The notes under the pieces: model-generated | Database searches by the model: none | What the model saw: only the letters and a program-made list of their open reading frames with translations | What the model was told of the DNA's origin: nothing | Shown: positions 33,083 to 42,212 of the stretch, one piece after another | Position numbering within the stretch: position 1 is the first letter of the stretch | How the letters are laid out: each line of letters begins with the position of its first letter | Source: Actinoplanes xinjiangensis | GTDB taxonomy: Bacteria > Actinomycetota > Actinomycetes > Mycobacteriales > Micromonosporaceae | Assembly: GCF_003148685.1 (NCBI RefSeq) | Contig: NZ_QGGR01000006.1 | Location: 433,492-497,491 of the forward strand | Direction of reading: 5' to 3' | DNA: 64,000 nucleotides | Made by a program: the position numbers and the translations under genes

Positions 33083-34078
33083 ATGACAGCGGGGAATGTG
33101 CGGCGGCCGGGTCGGTACTGGGTCTTCACCGCCATCGTGATACCGCTGAACCCGCTGGCCTGGTTCCTGGTCCAGCGCTTCCAGGCCTGTGCCGCCGCGA
33201 ACCCCGGCGCCGAGGAACTGGGGTACGACGGGCCGTGCGCCTCCGCCTACGGCCTGTTCGGCCTGGCCGGTCTCGCGCTGCTGCCGCTGACGGCCACGAT
33301 CGTGGTCGCGTTCTTCATCGGCATCACCGAGGGCCGGCGCCGGTCTCCCTTCGCCAGCGGCCGGCGGGTCTGCGCGGTGATCGTGGGCGTGTGCTCACCG
33401 CCGACACTGCTGGTGTACGCGCTCGGCTACGGACTCGGGCGGGCCCTGCCCGCCCCGCAGGCCCTGGTGGCCCACCAGGTCGGCTGGGAGACCGCGGTGA
33501 ACGCCTACGCGGCGCTCAGCCGTGGGCTGCCCCCGCAGCAGGTCCTCGCCGGTGGTTTCGTCAGCCCGGAACCGGTCTATCTGGACACCGTGATGGGCTA
33601 CGCCCGCTACTACGGCATGAACGTCACTTTCCAGCCCGGCTTCACGGTCGCGTTCGGGTCGCCCGCGTTCGTCGCCGGCGCGGCGATCGGCAATCTGGTC
33701 GGCAACAGTGTCGGCCGGTCCCGGGCCGCGGCGATGGCACGGGCGCAGTGGCGCGAGCACCGGACGACCCGGGTGATCGTCACCGCCACCACCACCTGGT
33801 GCTGTGTCGACGGCCGCTGGCTGCGTTTCGACCATGCGGCGGTGATGGAGTACTACCTGGAGGGCGCCACCTGCGTGATGACGTTCCCGGACACCGAGCC
33901 GTTGATGCTGATCGGCCCGCCGGCGGCGGTGCACGCCGTGCTCTTCGCCTACCTGCGGGGCGGGCCGGGCTGGCAGTACCAGCCGTTCCTGCATCAGCTC
34001 GCGGCCGCGGCCGCCCACCCCGTCCCGTCGTCAGGACCGGACGGTCGGGCGGCTGCCGGCGGACCGTTTCACCGGTAG
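33083..34078 (+). CDS. Hypothetical polytopic membrane protein, 331 aa
   Basis: Three hydrophobic segments are visible (YWVFTAIVIPLNPLAWFLV, FGLAGLALLPLTATIVVAFFIG and VCAVIVGVCSPPTLLVYALGYG), with a fourth weak one (FVAGAAIGNLVGNSVG). They are followed by a soluble C-terminal domain of about 110 residues (RVIVTATTTWCCVDGRWLRF). I do not recognise it. ATG 33083 is used, and an upstream in-frame extension to 32909 lies over the GH8 remnant. CAGAAT is 8 nt before the start. The 3' end overlaps the helicase gene by 48 bp. Confidence 0.65.
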   Translation: MTAGNVRRPGRYWVFTAIVIPLNPLAWFLVQRFQACAAANPGAEELGYDGPCASAYGLFGLAGLALLPLTATIVVAFFIGITEGRRRSPFASGRRVCAVIVGVCSPPTLLVYALGYGLGRALPAPQALVAHQVGWETAVNAYAALSRGLPPQQVLAGGFVSPEPVYLDTVMGYARYYGMNVTFQPGFTVAFGSPAFVAGAAIGNLVGNSVGRSRAAAMARAQWREHRTTRVIVTATTTWCCVDGRWLRFDHAAVMEYYLEGATCVMTFPDTEPLMLIGPPAAVHAVLFAYLRGGPGWQYQPFLHQLAAAAAHPVPSSGPDGRAAAGGPFHR

Positions 34079-37000
34079 CGCCTCGACCGGGCCGGTCCGC
34101 ACCGTACGGGCCCGCGCCGCCTGTTCCAGCGCCGTCCTGAGCCGCGTCTCCTCACCGGCCCGGTCGCGGTACCAGGCCAGTGCCCACGCCCGGTGCAGTC
34201 GCCAGCCCAGGTCGGACAGCACCTGGTCGTTGAGCCGGTCCCGGTCCCGGGCCGCCGGGCAGTCCCGGTAGCCGGGGCCGTCGCAGCGCACGCCGAGCAG
34301 GTAGTCGCCCTCCGGGTCGCCGGGGTGCCGGATCGCGATGTCGACCCGTCCACCGGCCGTACCCAGCCCGGTCCGTGCCGGATATCCCCAGGCCCGGACG
34401 GTCTCCAGGACCGAGGTGACGAAGTCGCCGGCCTCGTCGAGCGGATCCGCGCCGGTGGTGCCGGCGTCGTGTTCCACGTAGTCCAGATAGGCGGCGAGCT
34501 GGCGGATCCCCTCGTTCTCCGATTCGGGTACGTCGCGGGAGAGGATCGAGGTCACGATCTCCACCCGGTGCCGGGCCCGGGTGATCGCCACGTTCAGCCG
34601 CCGCCAGCCGTTGGGCCGGTTGAGGGCACCGAAGTTCGCGCTGATCCGGCCGTTCTCGTCGTAGCCGTAGCCGATCGAGAAGATCATCACGTCGCGTTCG
34701 TCGCCCTGCACCGATTCCAGGCTCTTGACGAAGAAGCCGTGCAGCCGGTCGTCGGCGACCGCCCGTTCCAGGGCGGGGTGCCCGGCCGCGATCTTCTCCA
34801 GGGCCCGTTCGATCGCCTCGGCCTGGGTCACCGAGAACGTGACCACCCCCAGGGTGTGCCGCGGCCGGGTGGTGAAGTGGTGCACGATGCGTTCGGCGAC
34901 CCGTTCCGCCTCGACCGGGTTGTCCCGGCCGGTGGCCCGCCGGTAGACGCCCGCGACCGGGAAGAGTTCGACGCCGGTGTCCGGCCCGCCGATCGACGGC
35001 GCCGGGAAGGTGCTCAGCCGCCCCTGGTAGAAGGCGTCGTTGGCGAACGCGACGAGCGCCTGGTGGCGGCTGCGATAGTGCCAGGTCAGGCCCATGCCGG
35101 GAAACGCGCCGCAGGCTTTGGCCAGCTCCAGCACGGACTGGTAGTCGAGCACCTCGCTGTCCTGGCCGACCGCCGAGAACGACCTGTCGAAGAACGACGT
35201 CGGCGGCAGCTGGCGGTCGTCACCCGCGGTGATCAACGACCGGCCGCGGTAGATGCAGTTGACCGCCTCGGCCGGGGTGACCTGTGAGGCCTCGTCGAAG
35301 ATCACGGCGTCGAAGTCGATGTCCGGGGGCAGTGACTGGCTCACCGTCAGCGGGGACGCCAGGACGCACGGGCGCAGGGCGAGCACCGTGTCGCGGGCGT
35401 GGGCGATCAGGTCGCGTACCGGGAGTTGCCGGTCGGCCTTCATCGCCTCGCGCCGCAGCAGGCCCGCACCGGTGCTGTCGGCCGGCGGGCGCTGTGCCTC
35501 GACCGCGGTGATGATGTCGCGGGCCGCGACCAGCGCCAGTTTCTCGTCGGCCTGCCGGAACTCGGCGACCAGCCGGTCCCGGTCGTCGGCGCGCCAGGGC
35601 CGCAGCCGGCTGTCGGCGCGGACCACCGCGTCCACCCAGCCGTGCAGCAGCGCCCGTTCCAGGACCGCGGGCACCTGGGTGCCGTCCAGGCCCTGGTCGG
35701 CGCAGAACTCGACGGCCGCGTCCAGTCCGTGGAAGGCGAGTACGTCGCGGGCGTCGAGGCTGGCGAACCACTCCTCCTGACCGCTGCTGTCGTCGCGGAT
35801 GTCGCGCAGCAGGGCCGCCGCCCGCCGGTAGTCGTCGAAGCACTCCCGCAGGTCGGCCTGCCGTCCCGGGCCGAATCCGGCGAGCACCAGCTGGCTCGCC
35901 CCGGCCCACTCCTGGGCCCGTTCGCCGAGCAGGGGCATCGGCCGCAACTCGCCCAGCGCGGTGACCTGCGCGTCGGTCAGCGGCCCGCCGGCGAACTCCC
36001 GGGCGGTCGCGGCCCAGGCGATGGCCGCGGCGAGCGCGGCGGGATCGGTCTCCGGCATCTGGCCGGTACGCCCACCGACCGCCGCCGCGGCCTGTTCCGC
36101 CGTGGCCCGCAACTGTGCCAGGCGTACCGTCTCGGCGTGGTCCAGATGCCGCCCGGTCGCCGTGTCGTAGGCCCGGACCGTCTCGGCCGCGGCCCGCAGG
36201 GCCGTGCTGTGGTCGTGGAGCCAGGTGATCGCGTCGTCGATCGGCCCGGTCATGAGTTCCGGCCGGGCCGCCGGGTACGGCGGCGGGCGCAGGGTGGCCT
36301 GCCAGCGCTGGAGTGCGTCGCGTGCCTCGGTGACCACCTGGATCGGCACGGTGTCGGGCGCCGGCGAGCAGAGGTAGGCCAGGACCGGCTCCATCGCCGT
36401 GGGCGGAGCGGCCGCGATCGCCGCGGTGGCCACCGCGATCGCGTCGTCGAGGGCGGCGAAGTCGGTGCCGCGGCCCTGCCAGTACCGGCCGAGCGCGGTC
36501 GCGTACGCGTGTTCGGCCGCCGCCAGGTCCTGGAGCGCCCGCTTCCAGGCGACCGCCACCCCGATCCGGGAGATCGCATCGCCGAGGTGTGCGGTCGGCA
36601 GCACGAACCCGGCCACCTGGCGCCGGTCGCGCCGGTACGCCGCCAGCAGTTTCCGGAACCCCCGGTGCACGTGGGTGAACCGTTCGGCCAACTCCTCGAC
36701 CGGTTGCGCCAGGATCGCCTCGGAGAAGTACGGCCGGGCCTGGATCTCCGCGCCGACCAGCACCTCCAGGGCCCGGCGCAGCACGCTCGCCCCGTTCTGC
36801 ACCGCGGCCAGCGCGCCGGGCCCGAACCAGAACCGTTCCGGCTTGTGCGGACGGGCGCCCAGTTCGACGATCGCGGCGACGCGCGCGATGTCGCGGCTGG
36901 TGGTCGCCGACGGCAGCCCGAGCCGGGCGGTGACCCGGTCGACGGCGCGACGGTGTTTTTCCAGCTGTTCGGCGGCCCGGGTGAACGACAGGGCCAGTTC

Positions 37001-38857
37001 GTCGGCGTCGGCCGAGGTCAGCGGCCCGAGGTCGACCGGCGCGGGCAGTGCCTCCAGGGACGGTACGTCCGGCAGGGCGGCGGGGGAGGGCAGCGCGGTC
37101 CAGGGCACTCCGGCGCGCTGCCGGACGGCCTCGGCGGCCTGGGCGGCGGTGGCCAGTGCGTCGCCGCGCCGGCCGGCGGCCTCCCGGATCGGTTCGAGGT
37201 CGGCGGCGGTGAGCCAGGAGTCGGCGACCCGGTCCGGCCGGGTGCCGGCGTGGTCGGCCAGGCGGGCCAGGGTGGCCGCGTCGGACGGCCGGTGCAGCCC
37301 GAACGCGGTGGCGGCGTTCTCGGCGGTGCGGGCGGTCCGGGCCAGCGCGGCCAGGGCCTTCTCGGCACGGCTCAGCGCGGGGTCGAGCGGCTCCCGGATG
37401 ATCACGTCGCGCCAGAGCAGGGCGTCGCCGTCGGCGATCGCCCGCCACGAGCGGGACAGCTGGTCGGTGGCCTCGCGGATGCGGTGCACGGCGTCCGGGG
37501 TGAGCGTGCCGGGGACGATCGTGGGCACCGGGGCGGCCGGCACCCGGAACAGCGCGGCGCACCGGCCGATGATCTCGTGCAGGCTCGCGCCCAGCGGCCG
37601 GCGGATCTCGTTCATCGCGAACGCGTACGCCGTCAGCCGTTCGCGGCGTTCCCGCAGCCCGGCGCGGTCGAGCGCCGGCCCGTCCGCGGGGGGCTCCGGG
37701 GTCTCGTCGACCGCCGCGGCCAGCAGGGTCGCGACCTCCCGGCGGCCGGCCTTCTGGCCGTGCAGTTCCAGCAGGTACCGGTCGAGGCCGGCCTCGGCGA
37801 GCCGGTTGCGGACCACGTCGAGGGCGGCCACCTTCTCGGAGACGAACAGGACCCGTTTCCCGGCGTGCAGCAGCGCCCCGATCATGTTGGCGACGGTCTG
37901 CGACTTGCCGGTGCCGGGCGGGCCGTCCATCACGAAGCTGTGCCCGGCCAGCGCCGCGGCGACGCAGGCCCGTTGCGACGAGTCGGCGTCCAGCACCAGG
38001 GGTACGTCCTCGGGCGGCGCGAGCCGGTCGGTGTCCTCCGGGCGGATCGGCGTGAACCGGAACCGGTCGGTCTGGCGCCGGTGGTCGGTGGTGGCCAGGG
38101 CGCGGATCACCGGGTGGGCCAGGATGCGTTCCTCGTTGTCCGCCAGGTCCCGGTAGATCGCCTCCTTGTGGAAGGTGAGGCAGGTCAGGATCACCGCCCG
38201 CTCGATGTGCCATCCGTTGCGGCGGGCCACCGTGTCGGTGAACTCCTCCCAGAACCGGGACACGTTCAGCTCGGCACCGGGCTCCGGGGCCGGCACGGCG
38301 ATCCCGGACTGCCGCAGCCGCAGGACGAGGGCCGGGTTGAGCACCGGCTCGGCGTCGCGCAGCCGCAGGCCGGGGTACTGCCCCTGCTCACCGGCGACCA
38401 GTTCGGCCGGGAGCAGCAGCAGCGGGCTGGCGTAGCTGGTGGTCTCGCTCTCGGCGTCCTCGTCGTCGCTGGCCAGCCGCCAGTGCAGCAGGCCGAACGC
38501 GAGGTGCAGGACGGCGACGCCGCGGTCGAGGTGTTCCTGGTGGGCGCGCCGCATCATCCGCCGCAGCAGGGGCCCGAGGGTGCGTTCGGGCAGTTCGGTG
38601 CGGAACGTGGCGGGGTCCTGGTCGCCGCCGCCGGGGCCGGTCAGCATGCCGGTCGTCCCGCGGGTCAGCGTGGTGACCAGCTGGTCGGCCTCCGGCGCGG
38701 TGATCTCGACGAGATCGGCGTTGCCGCCGGTGAAGTTGATCAGGCGGTTGTTGTCGCCGAGGTCGATCAGGCTGTCGCGCCAGGCCCGCAGTGCCGCGTG
38801 CACGCCGGCCCGTGCGGGCCTCGGCTCGGGCCGGTCATCGTCCGCACGGGGTCCCAT
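34031..38857 (-). CDS. DUF4011-helicase-Vsr-type protein, candidate phage-defence gene
   Basis: A single 1608-residue protein. An N-terminal DUF4011-like region (RDSLIDLGDNNRLINF) precedes an SF1 (UPF1-like) helicase split by a long insertion: Walker A GPPGTGKSQT near residue 311, Walker B with DEAS near 1186, motif III LITAGDDRQLPPTSFF, QGDERDV and the arginine-finger motif LNVAITRARHR. Residues about 1490-1560 form a Vsr/MTES_1575-type endonuclease (GRVDIAIRHP, GVRCDGPGYR). This order matches the DUF4011-helicase-Vsr single-gene antiviral systems (Hhe). It is expected to restrict invading DNA. TGCAAT lies 7 nt before ATG 38857. It stands alone. Confidence 0.8.
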   Translation of the reverse strand: MGPRADDDRPEPRPARAGVHAALRAWRDSLIDLGDNNRLINFTGGNADLVEITAPEADQLVTTLTRGTTGMLTGPGGGDQDPATFRTELPERTLGPLLRRMMRRAHQEHLDRGVAVLHLAFGLLHWRLASDDEDAESETTSYASPLLLLPAELVAGEQGQYPGLRLRDAEPVLNPALVLRLRQSGIAVPAPEPGAELNVSRFWEEFTDTVARRNGWHIERAVILTCLTFHKEAIYRDLADNEERILAHPVIRALATTDHRRQTDRFRFTPIRPEDTDRLAPPEDVPLVLDADSSQRACVAAALAGHSFVMDGPPGTGKSQTVANMIGALLHAGKRVLFVSEKVAALDVVRNRLAEAGLDRYLLELHGQKAGRREVATLLAAAVDETPEPPADGPALDRAGLRERRERLTAYAFAMNEIRRPLGASLHEIIGRCAALFRVPAAPVPTIVPGTLTPDAVHRIREATDQLSRSWRAIADGDALLWRDVIIREPLDPALSRAEKALAALARTARTAENAATAFGLHRPSDAATLARLADHAGTRPDRVADSWLTAADLEPIREAAGRRGDALATAAQAAEAVRQRAGVPWTALPSPAALPDVPSLEALPAPVDLGPLTSADADELALSFTRAAEQLEKHRRAVDRVTARLGLPSATTSRDIARVAAIVELGARPHKPERFWFGPGALAAVQNGASVLRRALEVLVGAEIQARPYFSEAILAQPVEELAERFTHVHRGFRKLLAAYRRDRRQVAGFVLPTAHLGDAISRIGVAVAWKRALQDLAAAEHAYATALGRYWQGRGTDFAALDDAIAVATAAIAAAPPTAMEPVLAYLCSPAPDTVPIQVVTEARDALQRWQATLRPPPYPAARPELMTGPIDDAITWLHDHSTALRAAAETVRAYDTATGRHLDHAETVRLAQLRATAEQAAAAVGGRTGQMPETDPAALAAAIAWAATAREFAGGPLTDAQVTALGELRPMPLLGERAQEWAGASQLVLAGFGPGRQADLRECFDDYRRAAALLRDIRDDSSGQEEWFASLDARDVLAFHGLDAAVEFCADQGLDGTQVPAVLERALLHGWVDAVVRADSRLRPWRADDRDRLVAEFRQADEKLALVAARDIITAVEAQRPPADSTGAGLLRREAMKADRQLPVRDLIAHARDTVLALRPCVLASPLTVSQSLPPDIDFDAVIFDEASQVTPAEAVNCIYRGRSLITAGDDRQLPPTSFFDRSFSAVGQDSEVLDYQSVLELAKACGAFPGMGLTWHYRSRHQALVAFANDAFYQGRLSTFPAPSIGGPDTGVELFPVAGVYRRATGRDNPVEAERVAERIVHHFTTRPRHTLGVVTFSVTQAEAIERALEKIAAGHPALERAVADDRLHGFFVKSLESVQGDERDVMIFSIGYGYDENGRISANFGALNRPNGWRRLNVAITRARHRVEIVTSILSRDVPESENEGIRQLAAYLDYVEHDAGTTGADPLDEAGDFVTSVLETVRAWGYPARTGLGTAGGRVDIAIRHPGDPEGDYLLGVRCDGPGYRDCPAARDRDRLNDQVLSDLGWRLHRAWALAWYRDRAGEETRLRTALEQAARARTVRTGPVEALPVKRSAGSRPTVRS

Positions 38858-38899
38858 GCCCCCGATTGCAGCAGTACGAGACCCTTTCGCGCGGGAGAA

Positions 38900-40717
38900 T
38901 CAGATTCTTCGTGTTTGTCGGATTTCCTCGGGTGCGGCGGCCGTCGGCTCCGGCAGTGTGCAGGTCTCGGCCAGGGCCGCGATCAGGACCGGGGGGTCGG
39001 CGCCGGAGGGGAGCGGGATCAGGCGGTTGGGGTCCAGGGGTGGCACCTCGACGTGGGAGATCAGCGGATGGAAGGGCCGCCGGTCGGTCTCGCCGGTGCC
39101 GAACAGCGACTCGGCGATCTTCTCGCCGTCGCGCAGCCCGGTGTACACGATCGGGACCGAGGCGCGGGACAGGGCGACCATCTGACGGGCCACCTCGGCG
39201 ATCCGGACCGGGTCACCCATCTCCAGGACCAGGGCCTCACCGGCGGTGCCGATCGCCGCGGCCTGGATCACCAGGTGGACGGCCTCCTGGGTGGTCATGA
39301 AGTAGCGCGTCACGTCCGGATGGGTCACCGTGACCGGGCCGCCCCCGGCGATCTGGGTGCTGAACGTGGTGAACACCGATCCCCGGCTGCCCAGCACGTT
39401 GCCGAAGCGGACGCTCAGGAACGTCCCCTCGCTGTGCCGGGCGGTCCAGGCCGTGAGCCGTTCGGTGATCCGCTTCGAGTAGCCGAGCACGCTGGACGGG
39501 TCCGCCGCCTTGTCGGTCGAGATGTTGACGAACCGCTCGACCGACCCGGCCGCCTCCAGGACGTTGAGCGTCCCGAGAACGTTGGTCTTCATCGCCTCGG
39601 CCGGGTAGCGCTGCAACAGGGCCAGGTGCTTGAGAGCCGCCGCGTGGAAGACCACCTGCGGGCGGCGGGACCGGAAGATCTCCCGCATCCGTGCGGCGTC
39701 GCGGACGTCGGCCAGGATCACCGACGGGTCGTCGAGGCGGGCCTGGGAGTCGATCGACAGCTGGACGGCGAGCAGTGACGTCTCGTCCCGGTCCAGCATC
39801 ATCAGCTCGGCCGGCTGGAAGTGGTGGATCTGCCGGCACAGCTCCGATCCGATCGAGCCGCCGGCCCCGGTCACCAGGACCCGTTTGCCGGTCAGGCAGC
39901 CGCCGATCGCGGTCAGGTCGGTGTCGATCTGGTGGCGGCCCAGCAGGTCGGTGACCTGCACCTCGCGGATGTCGCCGACCCGCACCGGCTGGTCCATCAG
40001 CTCGCTGACCGACGGGACCACCTTGAACGCCGCGCCCGCCGCGAGCGTGCGGTCGCGGATCTCGCGGACCAGGCCGGCGTCCGCGTTGGCCACCGCGAAG
40101 ATCAGCAGCTCGGCACGGGTGCCGGCGAGTGCGCGGGCGATGGCCTCCCGGTCGCCCAGCACCGGGACGCCGTGCAGGCGCAGGAGCCGCTTGTCCGGGT
40201 CGTCGTCGATCAGGCCGGCCGGGACGTAGCGGCCCTTCGGGTCGTGCAGCATCGAGTGGATCAGCACGGCCGCCGCCGACCCGGCACCGAACAGCACGAC
40301 GGGGGCGGCGGTGCGGCGGTCCGGTCGCAGGCGGTGGGTCTGCTGGAGGCGGCGCAGGTAGCGGGCGCCCATCATCAGGACCAGGCTGATGGCGCCGCCG
40401 AGGGCGGGGACGCCGACCGGCACCGGGGGGCGGGACAGCAGCATGCCGGCGATGGTCAGGATGAACGCCACCGCCAGGGTGGTGGTGGCGACCCCGTGCA
40501 CCTCGTCGAAACTGGCGATGCGGTAGCGGCCCCGGTACAGCCGGCGGGTGTGGCCGATGGTGGCCTGCAGTGCCACGGCCAGGGCGATGGTGGCCACGGC
40601 GCCGGCCAGCTGGCGGCGGCCCGGGGCGAAGTCGAAGCGGGCGTAGACGGCCGCCAGCAGACCGGCTCCCCATGCGGCGCCGTCCACGAGTAGCGGCAGC
40701 AGGCGAGCGCCTCTCAT
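38900..40717 (-). CDS. Membrane UDP-sugar 4,6-dehydratase (PglF/CapD-like)
   Basis: A 605-residue membrane-bound nucleotide-sugar dehydratase. Four N-terminal membrane helices (to about residue 120) precede a CoA-binding-like Rossmann fold (VVLFGAGSAA) and the catalytic extended-SDR domain: VTGAGGSIGSEL, FHAAALKHLALL, NISTDKAADPSSVLGYSKR. This is the long PglF/CapD/WbpM form, which makes UDP-4-keto-6-deoxy-GlcNAc. The matching aminotransferase, acetyltransferase and transferase genes are 5-7 kb away in the same locus. TACGCT lies 7 nt before ATG 40717. It is divergent from the Wzz/BY-kinase gene across an AT-rich 100-bp gap. Confidence 0.88.
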   Translation of the reverse strand: MRGARLLPLLVDGAAWGAGLLAAVYARFDFAPGRRQLAGAVATIALAVALQATIGHTRRLYRGRYRIASFDEVHGVATTTLAVAFILTIAGMLLSRPPVPVGVPALGGAISLVLMMGARYLRRLQQTHRLRPDRRTAAPVVLFGAGSAAAVLIHSMLHDPKGRYVPAGLIDDDPDKRLLRLHGVPVLGDREAIARALAGTRAELLIFAVANADAGLVREIRDRTLAAGAAFKVVPSVSELMDQPVRVGDIREVQVTDLLGRHQIDTDLTAIGGCLTGKRVLVTGAGGSIGSELCRQIHHFQPAELMMLDRDETSLLAVQLSIDSQARLDDPSVILADVRDAARMREIFRSRRPQVVFHAAALKHLALLQRYPAEAMKTNVLGTLNVLEAAGSVERFVNISTDKAADPSSVLGYSKRITERLTAWTARHSEGTFLSVRFGNVLGSRGSVFTTFSTQIAGGGPVTVTHPDVTRYFMTTQEAVHLVIQAAAIGTAGEALVLEMGDPVRIAEVARQMVALSRASVPIVYTGLRDGEKIAESLFGTGETDRRPFHPLISHVEVPPLDPNRLIPLPSGADPPVLIAALAETCTLPEPTAAAPEEIRQTRRI

Positions 40718-40817
40718 GTGCGGCAGCGTAGCAAGAAGTGAATTAGGATAAAAACCAACTTTTCCGATTCAGGTGGATCGCACGATTCGTCGCCCTATCG
40801 TGGCGGTTAGCCGCGGA

Positions 40818-42209
40818 ATGGGGGTCTCGGTGGGCCTGCGGGAGTACCTCCGTGTCGCCAGACGCAACCGGTGGCTGCTGGCCGCCTCGCTGGTCCTGTC
40901 GCTCGGCGTGGCCCTGCTCGTCAACCTCTACACCACGCCGGTGTACGCCGCCCGGGTCACGTTCTTCTTCTCCACTCCCGGTGGCGGGGCCGGTGACATG
41001 CCCGGCGCCTCCATGTTCAGCGGCAGCCGCCTGTCCACCTACGCCGAGCTGCTCACCAGCGACGAGGTCGCCGAGCCGCTCGCGTGGACGCCCGGTGTCG
41101 ACCTGGACCTGGAGGAGATCCGTGAGTCCATCACCGCTGAGGTCGTCCCGGACACGGTGATCATGAAAGTCGCCGTGGAGGACCGCGACCGCAACCGGAC
41201 GCTGCTGCTGCTCACCCGGCTCAGCAGCCGCTTCGCCGCCGCGGTGCAGGAGCTGGAGCGGCCGGATCCGGCCGAGCCGTCGTCGGTGAGGGTCACGATC
41301 GTCTCCGGCCCGGCGCTGGACGAGGACCCGGTCTCCCCGAACCCCCTCAACAACTTCGCCCTCGCCATGGTCGCCGGCCTGGTGGTCGGCGCGGTCGGCG
41401 CGGTCGGCCGGGAGGTGGCCGACAACACCGTCCGCAACGCCGAGGCGCTCCAGGTCCTCACGTCCGCGCCGGTGCTGGCCCGGGTGCCGATGGACCCGGC
41501 CGGCCCGTTCGTCTCCCCGAGCGCCTCGCCCCGCACCGAGGCGCTGCGCGAGATCCGTACCCGGGTGCAGTGCGCGGCCGCCACCGGTTCGGTGAAGACC
41601 CTCGCGGTGACCAGCGCCGTCCCCGGCGAGGGCCGGTCGGCGACCGCCTGCGGGCTGGCCCTGCTGTTCGCCGAGGCCGGGCAGCGGGTACTGCTCGTCG
41701 ACGTCGAGCTGCGCCACCCCCGCCTGGCCGCCTTCCTCGGCCGGGAGGACGCGGCCGGGCTGAGCACCGTCCTGGACGGCACGGCGGCGCTGGAGCAGGT
41801 GCTGCAGCCCTGGGGCGCCGGGCTGTGGCTGCTGGCCGGCGGCCGGACCCCACCGAACCCGAGCGAGCTGCTCAGCTCACCCCGGATGACGGAGCTGGTC
41901 GACGAGGTACGCCGGAGATTCGACGTGGTGATCTTCGACTGCCCGCCGCTGCTCCCGGTCACCGACGCCGCCGTCGTGGCCGCCCGCGCCGACGGCACCC
42001 TGCTCGTGGTGCGCGCCCGCCGCACGACGTCGGCGCAGGTCACCGACGCGGTGCGGGCGCTGCACGCGGTCAACGCGACACTGCTCGGCTGCGTGCTCAA
42101 CATGGTGGCCGGCAAGGGCCCGGACGCCATCCCCACCTACGACACGTACCTGTCCGGCCCGAAGCCGCAGCCGCGCGGCCGGGGCGGCTGGACGATGCAG
42201 GTCGCGTGA
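40818..42209 (+). CDS. Polysaccharide co-polymerase/BY-kinase fusion with degenerate Walker motifs
   Basis: About 463 residues. Wzz-type helices flank an external loop: LREYLRVARRNRWLLAASLV at the start and NNFALAMVAGLVVGAVGAV near 190. A CpsD-like tyrosine-kinase domain follows. It would control chain length and export in the EPS locus. The kinase motifs are eroded: Walker A reads PGEGRSA (Lys replaced by Arg), Walker A' reads VDVELRHP (DxE instead of DxD), while Walker B VIFDCPPLL is normal. Two Tyr (PTYDTYLSG) are near the C-terminus. The start is uncertain: GTG 40773, ATG 40818 and GTG 40830 are all in frame; TATCGT at 40796 favours the later ones. It is followed 3 bp later by the flippase. 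Confidence 0.82.
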   Translation: MGVSVGLREYLRVARRNRWLLAASLVLSLGVALLVNLYTTPVYAARVTFFFSTPGGGAGDMPGASMFSGSRLSTYAELLTSDEVAEPLAWTPGVDLDLEEIRESITAEVVPDTVIMKVAVEDRDRNRTLLLLTRLSSRFAAAVQELERPDPAEPSSVRVTIVSGPALDEDPVSPNPLNNFALAMVAGLVVGAVGAVGREVADNTVRNAEALQVLTSAPVLARVPMDPAGPFVSPSASPRTEALREIRTRVQCAAATGSVKTLAVTSAVPGEGRSATACGLALLFAEAGQRVLLVDVELRHPRLAAFLGREDAAGLSTVLDGTAALEQVLQPWGAGLWLLAGGRTPPNPSELLSSPRMTELVDEVRRRFDVVIFDCPPLLPVTDAAVVAARADGTLLVVRARRTTSAQVTDAVRALHAVNATLLGCVLNMVAGKGPDAIPTYDTYLSGPKPQPRGRGGWTMQVA

Positions 42210-42212
42210 CCC

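Noticed and set aside
35399..39778. A 1459-codon open frame on the plus strand opposite the helicase gene
   Set aside because: It is antisense to clear helicase, nuclease and dehydratase motifs and has no homology-like motifs, being Arg/Gly/Gln-rich. GC-rich third positions keep such frames open.
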